A DNA stretch of 35,921 bases from Burkholderia sp. H160. GTDB lineage: Bacteria > Pseudomonadota > Gammaproteobacteria > Burkholderiales > Burkholderiaceae. The DNA lies in the NCBI GenBank assembly GCA_000173575.1, contig ABYL01000068.1, positions 1-35,921 of the forward strand, written 5' to 3'. The position numbers and the translations under genes are program-made. A model generated the notes under the pieces. It was given only the letters and a program-made list of their open reading frames with translations. It was not told where the DNA came from and did not search any database. Every line of letters begins with the position of its first letter. Within the stretch, counting starts at the first letter, position 1. Positions 14,776 through 23,605 of this stretch are shown here, one piece after another.

Positions 14776-16263
14776 ATGAGCCTCGCGATCCGCTTCGACG
14801 ACATCCGCAAGGACTTCGGGCCCGTGCGCGTGCTGCACGGCGTGAGCTTCGAGTTGGCGCCCGGCCGCATCTACGGGCTGCTCGGCGAGAACGGCGCGGG
14901 CAAGTCGACGCTGATGAAGATCCTCGCCGGGTACGAAACGGCCACCTCGGGCAGCGTGCTGGTCGACGGTCACGCGCAGCGCTTCGCCGGTTCGCGCGAG
15001 GCCGAGGCGCAGGGCATCGTGCTGATCCACCAGGAGTTCAACCTCGCCGAGCATCTGACGATCGCGCAGAACATGTACCTCGGTCACGAGAAGCGGCGCG
15101 GCTGGTTCGTCGACGATGCCGCGATGCGCAGCGAGGCCGCGCGCTATCTCGCGCAGGTCGGGCTCGAGCGCGCGCCGGACACGAAGGTGCGCGAGCTGAT
15201 CGTCGCCGAGAAGCAGATGGTCGAGATCGCGAAGGCGCTGTCGCGCCGCGCGCGTCTCTTGATCATGGACGAGCCGACCGCGACGCTGACGCCCGCCGAA
15301 ACCGAACGGCTCTTCGCGCTGATGCTGAAGCTCAAGGCCGATGGCGTGACGATTGTCTACATCTCGCACAAGCTCGACGAAGTGGAGCGCATCACCGATG
15401 AAGTGATCGTGATGCGCGATGGCCGCTTCGTCGCGCGCGGCGAGACCGTGGGGCTCCCACGTCAGCAGATGGCGAACCTGATGGTCGGGCGCGACGTGTC
15501 CGACATGTTCCCCGACAAGCTCACGGTGCCCGCCGACACGCCGATCTCGTTGCGCGTGAGCGGCCTCACCGTGCCCGACTGGGTCGAGGACCTGAGCTTC
15601 GACGTGCGCGCGGGCGAAGTGCTCGGCTTCGCGGGGCTCGTCGGCGCGGGCCGCACCGAGGCGTTCGAGGCGATCATCGGCTTGCGCAAACGCACCAGCG
15701 GCAGCATTGAAATCGCGGGCCGGCCCGTCGATCTGAAGAGTCCGCGCGACGCGATGCGCCACGGTCTCACGTATCTGAGCGAGGATCGCAAGGGCAAGGG
15801 CCTGCACGTCAACCTGAGCCTGCAGGACAACCTCACACTGATGACGCTCGAACGCTACACGCATCCGCTGCTCGACATGAAAGCGGGACGCGCGGCTTTG
15901 CAGAAGGCCGTCGGCGAATTCGGCATCCGTACCGGCGACCTGTCGAGCCGTGCGCGCATGCTGTCGGGCGGCAACCAGCAGAAGCTCGCGCTCGCGAAGT
16001 TCCTGCAGCCGGACCCGAACGTGATCGTGCTCGACGAGCCGACGCGCGGCGTCGACGTCGGCGCGAAGCGCGACATCTACTTCCTGATTCATCGTCTCGC
16101 CGCGCAGGGCCGCGCGGTGATCGTCATTTCATCCGAACTGGTCGAGCTGATCGGCTTGTGCCATCGCGTCGCCGTGATGCGCGCGGGACACCTGCAAGCG
16201 ACGCTGACGCTCGAGCATCTGACCGAAGAGGAGTTGATCGCTCATGCGACCGGCACCCACTGA
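14776..16263 (+). CDS. Sugar ABC transporter ATP-binding protein (RbsA/MglA/XylG type, two nucleotide-binding domains)
   Basis: A 495-residue double ABC ATPase of the CUT2 sugar-uptake class. The first domain has Walker [10 protein letters not shown] at residues 37-45 and Walker [14 protein letters not shown]. The second has the degenerate Walker [10 protein letters not shown], the signature [15 protein letters not shown] from about residue 396, and Walker [15 protein letters not shown] from about 416; such an unequal pair is normal in this class. It powers uptake through the permease at 16244 and is cytoplasmic. It overlaps the permease gene by 20 bp, which implies tight coupling. The substrate is a monosaccharide or polyol by class; ribose is not implied, because no ribokinase is present. 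Confidence 0.94.
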   Translation: MSLAIRFDDIRKDFGPVRVLHGVSFELAPGRIYGLLGENGAGKSTLMKILAGYETATSGSVLVDGHAQRFAGSREAEAQGIVLIHQEFNLAEHLTIAQNMYLGHEKRRGWFVDDAAMRSEAARYLAQVGLERAPDTKVRELIVAEKQMVEIAKALSRRARLLIMDEPTATLTPAETERLFALMLKLKADGVTIVYISHKLDEVERITDEVIVMRDGRFVARGETVGLPRQQMANLMVGRDVSDMFPDKLTVPADTPISLRVSGLTVPDWVEDLSFDVRAGEVLGFAGLVGAGRTEAFEAIIGLRKRTSGSIEIAGRPVDLKSPRDAMRHGLTYLSEDRKGKGLHVNLSLQDNLTLMTLERYTHPLLDMKAGRAALQKAVGEFGIRTGDLSSRARMLSGGNQQKLALAKFLQPDPNVIVLDEPTRGVDVGAKRDIYFLIHRLAAQGRAVIVISSELVELIGLCHRVAVMRAGHLQATLTLEHLTEEELIAHATGTH

Positions 16264-17257
16264 AGCCGTGCAATCAGGTCGCGCGCTGCGCGTCGCGCAG
16301 CGGCTCTACACGCTCGGGCCGCTCGCCGGGCTGATTCTGCTTTGCATCGCCGGCACGCTGCTCAATCGCGACTTCGCGACGCTCGACAACCTGATGAACG
16401 TGCTCACGCGCACGTCGTTCATCGGCATCATCGCGGTCGGCATGACCTTCGTGATCATCTCGGGCGGCATCGATCTGTCGGTCGGCTCGATGGCCGCGTT
16501 GATCGCCGGCATCATGATCTGGCTCATGAACGGGCTCGCGGCGGGTGCGGCCGGTCACGCGTTGCCGCCGCTCGTGATCGTGACGATCGGGATCGTGGCG
16601 GCGTTCGTGCTCGGCGCGCTGTTCGGCTGCGCGCATGGGCTGCTGATCACCAAAGGGCGCATCGAGCCGTTCATCGTCACGCTCGGCACGCTGGGGATCT
16701 TCCGCGCGGTGCTTACATGGCTCGCCGATGGCGGCGCGCTGACGCTCAATGATTCTTTATCCGATCTCTATGGTCCCGTCTATTACGCGAGCCTGTTCGG
16801 CGTGCCGGTGCCGATCTGGGTGTTTCTCGTGGTCGCGGCGGGCGGCGCGCTGATCCTCAATCGCACCGCGTTCGGCCGGCACGTGCAGGCGATCGGTTCG
16901 AACGAACAGGTCGCGCGTTATGCGGCGATTCGCGTCGATACGGTGAAGATCGTCACCTATGTGCTGCTCGGGATTTGCGTGGGCGTGGCCACGGTGCTCT
17001 ACGTGCCGCGCCTCGGCTCCGCCACGCCGACCACGGGTCTGTTGTGGGAGCTCGAAGCGATTGCGTCGGTGGTCGTCGGCGGCACCGCGCTCAAGGGCGG
17101 CGAGGGACGCGTGATCGGCACCGTGATCGGCGCGATCCTGCTGTCGGTGATCGCGAACATCCTGAACCTGACCAGCATCATCAGCGTGTATCTGAACGCG
17201 GCCGTGCAGGGCGTCGTGATTATTTTCGTCGCGTTCGTGCAGCGTGGGCGGCGCTAG
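16244..17257 (+). CDS. Sugar ABC transporter permease (RbsC type)
   Basis: A 337-residue inner-membrane protein with about nine or ten hydrophobic segments and the CUT2 permease landmarks [18 protein letters not shown] near residue 75 and [20 protein letters not shown] followed by [13 protein letters not shown] near the end, the latter being the ATPase-contact region. It forms the translocation pore as a dimer with the double ATPase at 14776, whose 3' end it overlaps by 20 bp. The binding-protein gene follows after 110 bp. The start shown lies inside the upstream gene; a later in-frame ATG would lose little, so the exact N-terminus is uncertain by a few residues. Confidence 0.93.
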   Translation: MRPAPTEAVQSGRALRVAQRLYTLGPLAGLILLCIAGTLLNRDFATLDNLMNVLTRTSFIGIIAVGMTFVIISGGIDLSVGSMAALIAGIMIWLMNGLAAGAAGHALPPLVIVTIGIVAAFVLGALFGCAHGLLITKGRIEPFIVTLGTLGIFRAVLTWLADGGALTLNDSLSDLYGPVYYASLFGVPVPIWVFLVVAAGGALILNRTAFGRHVQAIGSNEQVARYAAIRVDTVKIVTYVLLGICVGVATVLYVPRLGSATPTTGLLWELEAIASVVVGGTALKGGEGRVIGTVIGAILLSVIANILNLTSIISVYLNAAVQGVVIIFVAFVQRGRR

Positions 17258-17272
17258 CGCGGTGAAGGAAAC

Positions 17273-17300
17273 GTAGCAATGCAGGCGTAGCAAAGCAGGC
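17273..17300. repeat. Two tandem 14-bp units before the binding-protein gene
   Basis: GTAGCAATGCAGGC (17273-17286) is followed directly by GTAGCAAAGCAGGC (17287-17300), differing at one base. The pair lies in the gap between permease and binding-protein genes. It may be a simple duplication without a function. Confidence 0.5.
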
Positions 17301-17367
17301 GAGGTAAACGAACGGCAGTTCCGAAGAATCGGGGCGAGCGAACGCCTCATGATTGGAGACACACACC

Positions 17368-18330
17368 ATGAAGCAAGTCATTCGAGCGATCGGCGCCGGC
17401 ATGCTGGCGTTGGGGATTCTGGGCACGTCCGGCGCGGCGCGCGCGGACGACAAGGTCACGCTGGGCGTCGCGATTCCGACGGCCGATCACGGCTTCACCG
17501 GCGGCATAGTCTGGTGGGCGAACAAGGCGAAGGAAGATCTGGAGAAGGCGCATCCCGATCTGAAAGTGATCGTAAAGACTGCTGCCAACGCGCCCGAGCA
17601 GGCGAATCAGTTGCAGGACCTCGTGACGGTCAACAAGATCAACGCGCTCGTGATCTTCCCGTATGAATCGGCGACGCTGACACAGCCGGTCGAACAGGTG
17701 AAGCGAAAAGGCATCTACGTGACGGTGGTCGATCGCGGTCTGACGAACACGAGCGCGCAGGACGCCTACGTGGCGGGCGACAACACCGCATTCGGCAAGA
17801 TCCCCGCCGAGTATCTGGCGAAGGCGCTCGACGGCAGGGGCAACGTCGTCGCGCTGCGCGGGATTCCGACCACACTCGACAACGAGCGCTGGACCGCCTT
17901 CACCGGCGTGTTGAAAAACTACCCGGACATCAAGATTCTCGACGCGAAGTACGCGAACTGGAATCGCGACGACGCGTTCAAGGTGATGCAGGACTATCTG
18001 ACGCGCTTCAAGCACATCGACGCCGTGTGGGCCGCCGACGACGACATGGCGGTCGGCGTGCTGAAGGCGATCGATCAGGCGAAGCGCAACGACATCAAGA
18101 TCGTGTTCGGCGGCGCGGGCTCGAAGGGCATGGTGAAGAACGTGATGGACGGCGCGCCGATGATCAAGGCCGACGTGTCGTACTCGCCGAAATTCATCTA
18201 CGACGCGATCAAGCTGACGGCCGAAGCGCGGCTCAAAGGCGACAAGCTGCCGCCCACGACGATCATTCCGTCGGTGCTGATCACGAAGGAAAACGCGCAG
18301 CAGTTCTATTTCCCGGACTCGCCGTTCTGA
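17368..18330 (+). CDS. Sugar ABC transporter periplasmic substrate-binding protein
   Basis: A 320-residue type I periplasmic binding protein of the ribose/galactose-binding group. It begins with a signal peptide ([19 protein letters not shown], cleavage after ARA near residue 26). The mature part starts [20 protein letters not shown] and contains the characteristic [20 protein letters not shown] and [15 protein letters not shown] segments. It captures the solute for the permease and ATPase upstream. The ATG at 17368 has TTGGAGA nine bases before it; a TTG five codons earlier is part of that ribosome site and is rejected. Aromatic residues in the WWANKA segment probably stack on a sugar ring. 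The ligand is not identifiable from sequence alone. Confidence 0.94.
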   Translation: MKQVIRAIGAGMLALGILGTSGAARADDKVTLGVAIPTADHGFTGGIVWWANKAKEDLEKAHPDLKVIVKTAANAPEQANQLQDLVTVNKINALVIFPYESATLTQPVEQVKRKGIYVTVVDRGLTNTSAQDAYVAGDNTAFGKIPAEYLAKALDGRGNVVALRGIPTTLDNERWTAFTGVLKNYPDIKILDAKYANWNRDDAFKVMQDYLTRFKHIDAVWAADDDMAVGVLKAIDQAKRNDIKIVFGGAGSKGMVKNVMDGAPMIKADVSYSPKFIYDAIKLTAEARLKGDKLPPTTIIPSVLITKENAQQFYFPDSPF

Positions 18331-18352
18331 GCGGCGCTTTGCCCTTCGTTTA

Positions 18353-18375
18353 GCGCGTGGGCGCAGCCCGCGCGC
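18353..18375 (+). other. Stem-loop after the binding-protein gene
   Basis: GCGCGTGGGC (18353-18362) and GCCCGCGCGC (18366-18375) pair over ten positions with one G-U wobble around a three-base loop. No T-run follows, and the next gene's ribosome site comes soon after. It probably stabilises the upstream message, giving more binding protein than the downstream enzymes. Confidence 0.45.
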
Positions 18376-18394
18376 AAAGTTCGAGGAACGTACG

Positions 18395-19444
18395 ATGAAA
18401 ACCATCAAAGGGCCGGCGATTTTTCTCGCGCAGTTCATCGGCGACGACGCGCCGTTCGACAACCTCGCGCATCTCGCGGGCTGGGCCGCGGGTCTCGGCT
18501 TCAAGGGCATTCAGGTGCCGTGCGACCCGCGCCTGATCGATCTCGAGAAGGCGGCCGCGAGCGACGCGTATTGCGACGAACTGCGTGAGACCGTCGGCAA
18601 CGCGGGCGTCGCGATCACCGAACTATCGACGCACCTGCAGGGGCAACTGGTCGCCGTGCATCCGGCGTATGACACGCTGTTCGACGGCTTCGCCGCGCCG
18701 CACGTGCGCGGCAAGCCGGCGGCGCGCACCGAATGGGCGATCGCGCAAATGAAGCTCGCGGCCCAGGCGTCGCGTCGTTTGGGCCTCACCACGCACGTGT
18801 CGTTTTCGGGCGCGCTCGCGTGGCCGTATCTGTACCCGTGGCCGCAGCGGCCAGCCGGTCTCGTCGAGGCCGCGTTCGACGAACTCGCGCGCCGCTGGAC
18901 GCCGATTCTCGATGCGTTCGACGCGGCCGGCGTGGACGTCTGCTACGAACTGCACCCGGGCGAAGACCTGCACGACGGTGTGACCTTCGAGCGTTTTCTC
19001 GCGGCCGTCAATCAGCATCCGCGTGCGAACATCCTGTACGACCCGAGCCATTTCGTGCTGCAGCAGCTCGACTACCTCGCGTTCATCGATATCTATCACG
19101 AGCGTATCAAGGCGTTTCATGTGAAGGACGCGGAATTCCGTCCGACCGGCAGGCAGGGCGTGTACGGCGGGTATAGCGGCTGGGTCGACCGCGCGGGGCG
19201 CTTTCGCTCGCTCGGCGATGGACAGATCGACTTCGGCGCGATCTTCTCGAAGATGGCGCAGTTCGATTTTCCGGGCTGGGCCGTGCTCGAATGGGAATGC
19301 GCGTTGAAGCATCCGCACGACGGCGCGCGCGAAGGCGCCGAGTTCATTCGACGTCACATCATTTGCGTGGCCGAGCATGCGTTCGATGACTTCGCGGGCA
19401 GTGGAGTTGATGCCGCGCAACTGAAGAGCGTGCTGGGCATCTGA
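18395..19444 (+). CDS. Sugar phosphate isomerase/epimerase family protein (TIM barrel, AP endonuclease 2-like)
   Basis: A 349-residue cytoplasmic TIM-barrel protein of the xylose-isomerase-like/AP endonuclease family 2 fold. Likely metal ligands on successive strands are visible: Glu in CYELHPGED, Asp and His in ILYDPSHFV, His in KAFHVKDAEF and Glu in AVLEWECALKH. A long loop, RPTGRQGVYGGYSGWVDRAG, is shared with the longer members that sit next to Gfo/Idh oxidoreductases. Such pairs isomerise or epimerise keto-sugars, keto-inositols or 3-keto-glycosides, the oxidoreductase making or removing the keto group. It starts 64 bp after the binding-protein gene behind a hairpin and is followed by the oxidoreductase. 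The substrate is not known. Confidence 0.85.
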   Translation: MKTIKGPAIFLAQFIGDDAPFDNLAHLAGWAAGLGFKGIQVPCDPRLIDLEKAAASDAYCDELRETVGNAGVAITELSTHLQGQLVAVHPAYDTLFDGFAAPHVRGKPAARTEWAIAQMKLAAQASRRLGLTTHVSFSGALAWPYLYPWPQRPAGLVEAAFDELARRWTPILDAFDAAGVDVCYELHPGEDLHDGVTFERFLAAVNQHPRANILYDPSHFVLQQLDYLAFIDIYHERIKAFHVKDAEFRPTGRQGVYGGYSGWVDRAGRFRSLGDGQIDFGAIFSKMAQFDFPGWAVLEWECALKHPHDGAREGAEFIRRHIICVAEHAFDDFAGSGVDAAQLKSVLGI

Positions 19445-19488
19445 ACGACGTGTAGCGGCAGACGCCGCAACACATGGGAGCGCAGGCG

Positions 19489-20640
19489 ATGCAGCAAAGA
19501 AGGCTCAGGCTGGGCATGGTCGGCGGCGGGCAGGGCGCGTTCATCGGCGCGGTACACCGGATCGCCGCGCGGCTCGATGATCGTTTCGAACTGGTGGCGG
19601 GCGCGTTGTCGTCCGATCCCGAGCGCGCGCGGGCGAGCGCCGTCGAAGCGGGCATCGCGCGCAGCTACGCGGATTGGCGCGAGATGGCGCGTGCCGAGGC
19701 TGCGCGCGAGGACGGCATCGACGCGGTCGCGATCGTCACGCCGAACCATCTCCATGCGCCGGTCGCGACGGCGTTTCTCGAAGCGGGCATTCATGTGATC
19801 TGCGACAAGCCGCTTGCGGTTTCGCTCACGGAAGGGGAGGCGCTCGCCAAGCTCGCGCGGTCAAAAAAGCGGCTCTTCGCGTTGACGCATACGTATTCGG
19901 GCTACCCGCTCGTCAGGCATGCGCGCGAGCTGGTCGAACGCGGCGAACTGGGCGAGCTACGCGTCGTGCAGGTCGAGTACGCGCAGGACTGGCTTGCCGA
20001 GCCGGTCGAAACAACCGGCGCGAACAAGCAGGCAGGCTGGCGTACCGATCCGGCGTTGGCGGGGCCCGCCGGATGCCTCGGCGATATCGGCACGCATGCC
20101 TATCATTTGGCCGCTTTCGTGACGGGGATGATGCCGCGAGCGCTGTCGGCGGAGTTGCACACGTTCGTGCCGGGGCGTCGTATCGACGATCACGTGCAGG
20201 CGATGCTGCGTTACGCGAACGGCGCGCGCGGCATGTTGTGGGCGAGCCAGGTGGCGAGCGGCGCGGAGAACGCGCTGCGCTTGCGCGTGTATGGCACGAA
20301 GGCGGGGCTCGCGTTCGATCAGGAGGAGCCGAACGCCTTGTGCTTCACGCCGCTGGGCGGCGCTGCCGAGCGCTTGACGCGCGCCCGTGTGAAAAGTCCG
20401 CTTGCCGCGCATGCGACGCGCGTGCCGGCCGGGCACCCGGAAGGCTATCTGGAAGCGTTCGCGCAGTTGTACAAGGATGCAGCGTTGCAGATCGATGCGT
20501 TAAACGACGGTCGCGCGCCGCCAGCGGAGAGTCTGTTGTTGACGACGGTGGATGATGGCGTCGACGGTTTGCGGTTTATCGACGCGGTGCTGAAAAGCAG
20601 TGCGGCGGATGGGCGGTGGGTGGAGATCGAAAGGGCGTGA
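19489..20640 (+). CDS. Gfo/Idh/MocA family NAD(P)-dependent oxidoreductase
   Basis: A 383-residue dehydrogenase. The N-terminal Rossmann fold starts [18 protein letters not shown], followed by [13 protein letters not shown] and the family motif [12 protein letters not shown], with Asp in place of the more usual Glu before Lys-Pro. The C-terminal half holds [16 protein letters not shown], with the Asp and His expected at the active site. It should oxidise or reduce a sugar, cyclitol or glycoside with NAD(P) in the cytoplasm, working with the isomerase upstream. The ATG at 19489 has GGGAG eight bases upstream; an ATG at 19474 lacks a ribosome site. The gene ends the operon and its stop is four bases from the convergent gene at 20645, leaving no room for a separate terminator. 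Confidence 0.92.
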   Translation: MQQRRLRLGMVGGGQGAFIGAVHRIAARLDDRFELVAGALSSDPERARASAVEAGIARSYADWREMARAEAAREDGIDAVAIVTPNHLHAPVATAFLEAGIHVICDKPLAVSLTEGEALAKLARSKKRLFALTHTYSGYPLVRHARELVERGELGELRVVQVEYAQDWLAEPVETTGANKQAGWRTDPALAGPAGCLGDIGTHAYHLAAFVTGMMPRALSAELHTFVPGRRIDDHVQAMLRYANGARGMLWASQVASGAENALRLRVYGTKAGLAFDQEEPNALCFTPLGGAAERLTRARVKSPLAAHATRVPAGHPEGYLEAFAQLYKDAALQIDALNDGRAPPAESLLLTTVDDGVDGLRFIDAVLKSSAADGRWVEIERA

Positions 20641-20644
20641 AGCG

Positions 20645-20905
20645 TCAACCGCCCTTGCTTTTCTTGATCTGCGCTTCGAACGCGATATCGAGCTTGCTGG
20701 CCTTGCGCGGTTTCTGCGGGCCATAGGCGTCGACGAACTTGACGAAGTCGTCGAGCGTCAGCGGGTCGGACACCTTCTTGTCGACCCCGCTCGATTTGTC
20801 GACCAGATAGAACAGGCCGCCGGACAGACTGATCGCGGCAAAGCGCGGGTTGCCGGTGCGCGTTTTCAGGCGCTCGACGGCGTGGATGGCTCGGGTGGTG
20901 CGCAT
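20645..20905 (-). CDS. Small conserved-looking hypothetical protein
   Basis: An 86-residue basic protein with no signal peptide or membrane segment. It opens MRTTRAIHAVERLKTRTGNP, then a strand-rich FAAISLSGGLFYLVDK, and ends in a lysine-rich tail (PRKASKLDIAFEAQIKKSKGG). The segment LTLDDFVKFVDAYGPQKPRK looks helical. I do not recognise a family. It lies 84 bp downstream of the ParA-type gene on the same strand and is convergent with the oxidoreductase gene, four bases away. The lysine tail suggests nucleic-acid or ribosome contact, which is only a guess. Confidence 0.7.
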   Translation of the reverse strand: MRTTRAIHAVERLKTRTGNPRFAAISLSGGLFYLVDKSSGVDKKVSDPLTLDDFVKFVDAYGPQKPRKASKLDIAFEAQIKKSKGG

Positions 20906-20989
20906 GTTGGGAACTGCGGGCTGCGGGTTGATCAGAGCGTTACTTTAACAATTCTGGTGACGGTGTGCGGTGGGGGACTTGCCGGACGC

Positions 20990-21754
20990 CTACTCGCTCA
21001 ACTCCCGATGCAATGCCCGATACTCCTGCGCAAGCTTGTGTCCCGGATCGAGATGAATGACCGGTGTCGCCAACTGATGCGACTCACGAATCTTCACCGA
21101 CGACGACAACCGCGACCCCAGCACCGGCAAGCCCTCGCTAATGAGTTCGTCGACGAGCTTCTGCGGCAGGCTCGCGCGCGGCTGGAACTGGTTGATGACG
21201 ATGCCTTCCACCTCCAGCGCATCGTTGTGATCCTGCTGGATCTCCTTGACGTTTTCGAGCAGCGTGTAAAGCGCGCGACGCGAAAAGTCGTCGCAGTCGA
21301 ATGGAATCAGACAACGCTCGACGGCGATCAGCGCCGAGCGTGTGTAGAAGTTCAACGCGGGCGGCGTGTCGATGTAAATCGCGTCATACATGTCGAGTTC
21401 GTTCAGCGCGTCGCGCAGCTTGTAGATCTTGTAGCGCGATTCCAGCTTGCCGTGCAGCGTGTCGAGGTCGGGATGCGCGGGCATCAGGTCAAGATTCTCG
21501 AATCGCGTCGGATGAATGAACGAAGTGGCTTCCACGGGCTTGAAGCTGAAGCCGAGCGCGGTTTCGAAGAAGTCGGCGGCGGTGGGCTTGACCTCGCTGG
21601 CCTGCGCGCCGAGCAGGTACTGGGTCGAATTCGCCTGGGCATCGAGGTCGATCACCAGCGTGCGCAGCCCTTCGCTCGCGCTGATCGCCGCCAGGTTGCA
21701 GACGATGGTCGATTTGCCCACACCACCTTTCTGATTGAATACAACGCGCCGCAT
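20990..21754 (-). CDS. Orphan ParA-family ATPase
   Basis: A 254-residue deviant-Walker ATPase. Seen: the P-loop [15 protein letters not shown] at residues 5-19 with the signature lysine, the Walker A' segment [20 protein letters not shown], and Walker B-type [19 protein letters not shown]. Such proteins bind ATP, dimerise on DNA and position a cargo. The start at 21754 begins directly at the P-loop and has a GGGGAGA ribosome site; the open frame further upstream is unrelated. No ParB gene or parS-like cluster is seen nearby, and its neighbours are a DUF302 gene and a small hypothetical gene, so it is not obviously a chromosome-partition pair. The cargo is unknown; a MinD-like or McdA-like positioning role is possible. 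Confidence 0.88.
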   Translation of the reverse strand: MRRVVFNQKGGVGKSTIVCNLAAISASEGLRTLVIDLDAQANSTQYLLGAQASEVKPTAADFFETALGFSFKPVEATSFIHPTRFENLDLMPAHPDLDTLHGKLESRYKIYKLRDALNELDMYDAIYIDTPPALNFYTRSALIAVERCLIPFDCDDFSRRALYTLLENVKEIQQDHNDALEVEGIVINQFQPRASLPQKLVDELISEGLPVLGSRLSSSVKIRESHQLATPVIHLDPGHKLAQEYRALHRELSE

Positions 21755-21836
21755 GGTCTCCCCTCGAACGGAAGCGATTGCAAAGGGCCCAGCATACCTG
21801 AGACGGGTGACGGCAAAGATTTCGACGCTCGACGCG

Positions 21837-22247
21837 TTATCGCGCGGCCGCGTACACGAGGGCGGCCACACCGCTCACCGCCTTCATCAGATCTTCCGGC
21901 AGACCATGCCGCTCACGAAGATAGTCCGTCGAGTTGAACGATAGCCACGCACGGCCGTTCGCGTCCTCCCAGACCAGCACCTTGAGAGGAAGGTCGAGCG
22001 CGGCCGTCGGCGCGAGTTGCATCAGCGGTGTGCCGGCTTTGGGATTGCCGAAGATCACGAGTCGGCTGAACGGCATCGCCAGTCCCGCGCGCTCGGCGTC
22101 GCCGCTGAAATCGATGCATGCGAAAAGCGTCAGCCCTCGCTCCAGAAGCAACGTTTGAAGACGCCCGACGGTCGCGTCACCGGAATGAGCGCTCGCGACG
22201 GTGACGATGCCGGTGCTGGCGTTTCCTGCAGTCGTATCGGTGGTCAT
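21837..22247 (-). CDS. DUF302 domain protein
   Basis: A 136-residue cytoplasmic protein with the DUF302 layout: an N-terminal strand with [18 protein letters not shown], the [17 protein letters not shown] segment, then [18 protein letters not shown] and the closing [20 protein letters not shown]. These landmarks are diagnostic of the domain, whose function is not established. Two ATG codons are adjacent (22250 and 22247); GGAGG lies one base before the first and four before the second, so the second is preferred. It has the same orientation as the binding-protein gene upstream (144 bp gap) and the ParA-type gene downstream (82 bp). Confidence 0.88.
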   Translation of the reverse strand: MTTDTTAGNASTGIVTVASAHSGDATVGRLQTLLLERGLTLFACIDFSGDAERAGLAMPFSRLVIFGNPKAGTPLMQLAPTAALDLPLKVLVWEDANGRAWLSFNSTDYLRERHGLPEDLMKAVSGVAALVYAAAR

Positions 22248-22391
22248 CATGCCTCCACGGTGAAGCGGACCACTGCAGTGTAGGCGTTCGCCGGCGCGGC
22301 GGCGTCGATCGTGCCGCGGCATCGTGAGAGAAGTTCTACCGAAAGGCGGACGAAAGCGGACGGGCGCCGCATCGACGCCCCGATGCCAGCA

Positions 22392-23567
22392 TTACTGGCT
22401 CAGATAAACAAACTTGCCATCCTTGATGGTGCCCATCACGCTCGCCCGCTGATCGAGGCCGACGTGATCCTTCGGGCTCGTATTGACGACCCCGTTCGGC
22501 ACCACCAGCTCATGCGCGTGCTCGAGCTCGTCGCGCAAGGCGACGCGAAACGCCGGCGTGCCCGGCTGCGCGGTCTTCAACGCGCGTGCAACGGCGTCCT
22601 GCAGGCGCGGATGCACGCCGGCCGCATCGCCCGCGAACTGCGTGACGCTGCCGGGGCCGTACTTCGCCTCGTACGCGTCGACGAATGCGAGCGCCGCCTT
22701 TTTCGACGGATGGTCAGCCGGCAGCGTGCGCGCGACGACGACCGGCTGGGTCGGGAACAGCGTGCCTTCCACGTCTTTACCGCCGAGCTTGATGAACTCC
22801 GGTGTCGCGATGCCGTGCGTCTGATAGATCGCTCCCTTGTAACCACGCTCGATCAGCGTGCGCTGCGGCAGCACCGTCGGCGTGCCCGCGCCCGCGATCA
22901 GGATCGCGTCGGGCTTCGCGGCCATCAGCTTCAGGATCTGGCCGGTCACGCTCGCGTCGGTGCGGTTGTAGCGCTCGGTCGCGACCAGCTGGATATGGCG
23001 CAGCGCCGCGAACTTGCTGAACTCGTTGAGCCAGCTTTCGCCGTAGCCATCGGCGAAACCGATGAAGCCGACCGTCTTCACGTTGTGGTTCGACATGTAG
23101 CGCGTCATCACGTCGGCCATCGCGCTATCGGTCTGCGCCATCTTGTAGGCCCAGATCTTCTTGCCTTCCTGCGGCTCGACGACGCTTGCCGACCCGATCA
23201 GCGTGATCATCGGCGTCTGGCTCTCAGCGACCGGATCGAGGGCGGCCATCGCGGACGGCGTGATGTTCGGGCCGACGATCACGTCGACGTGGTCCTCGTT
23301 GATCAGCTTGCGGATGTTGCGCACGGCGTTGCCGGGGTCGGACGCGTCGTCGAGAAAGATGTAGTCGGCTTTCTGGCCGGCGATCGTCTGCGGCCACATC
23401 AGCATTGCGTTTTTGCTCGTGATGCCGATCACGGCGGCGGGCCCCGTGCTCGACAGATCGATGCCGACTTTCAGGTCGGCGTGCGCGGCACCGGCGACGA
23501 GCAGTGCGCCGATCGCGGCCGCGAGGCTGCGCAGGGTGTTTCGTACCTTATTGTTATGCGACTTCAT
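22392..23567 (-). CDS. Orphan ABC transporter substrate-binding protein, LivK type
   Basis: A 391-residue periplasmic binding protein with a signal peptide (RSLAAAIGALLVAGAAHA, cleavage near residue 28) and a type I fold: DLKVGIDLSSTGPAAVIGI at the mature start, DVIVGPNITPSAMAALDP in the middle and LIAGAGTPTVLPQRTLIERG later. These match branched-chain amino acid and aromatic-compound binding proteins. No permease or ATPase gene accompanies it, so it must share a transporter encoded elsewhere or act alone. It begins 38 bp after cysB on the same strand, so it may be co-transcribed with the regulator. The ligand is unknown. The ATG at 23567 with GGAGA upstream is preferred; a longer frame to 23609 adds only a non-signal leader. 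Confidence 0.88.
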   Translation of the reverse strand: MKSHNNKVRNTLRSLAAAIGALLVAGAAHADLKVGIDLSSTGPAAVIGITSKNAMLMWPQTIAGQKADYIFLDDASDPGNAVRNIRKLINEDHVDVIVGPNITPSAMAALDPVAESQTPMITLIGSASVVEPQEGKKIWAYKMAQTDSAMADVMTRYMSNHNVKTVGFIGFADGYGESWLNEFSKFAALRHIQLVATERYNRTDASVTGQILKLMAAKPDAILIAGAGTPTVLPQRTLIERGYKGAIYQTHGIATPEFIKLGGKDVEGTLFPTQPVVVARTLPADHPSKKAALAFVDAYEAKYGPGSVTQFAGDAAGVHPRLQDAVARALKTAQPGTPAFRVALRDELEHAHELVVPNGVVNTSPKDHVGLDQRASVMGTIKDGKFVYLSQ

Positions 23568-23605
23568 CACAAGGTCTCCGTAGCGAGAGGCGGAATAGAA
23601 GCGGT

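Noticed and set aside
13615-16092. 825-codon open frame on the minus strand across the LacI and ATPase genes
   Set aside because: It mirrors two well-supported plus-strand genes; its product is Arg/His/Ala-rich with no domain, a usual effect of high third-position GC.
17353-17367. TTG start five codons upstream of the sugar-binding protein
   Set aside because: The TTG is part of the TTGGAGA ribosome site for the ATG at 17368.
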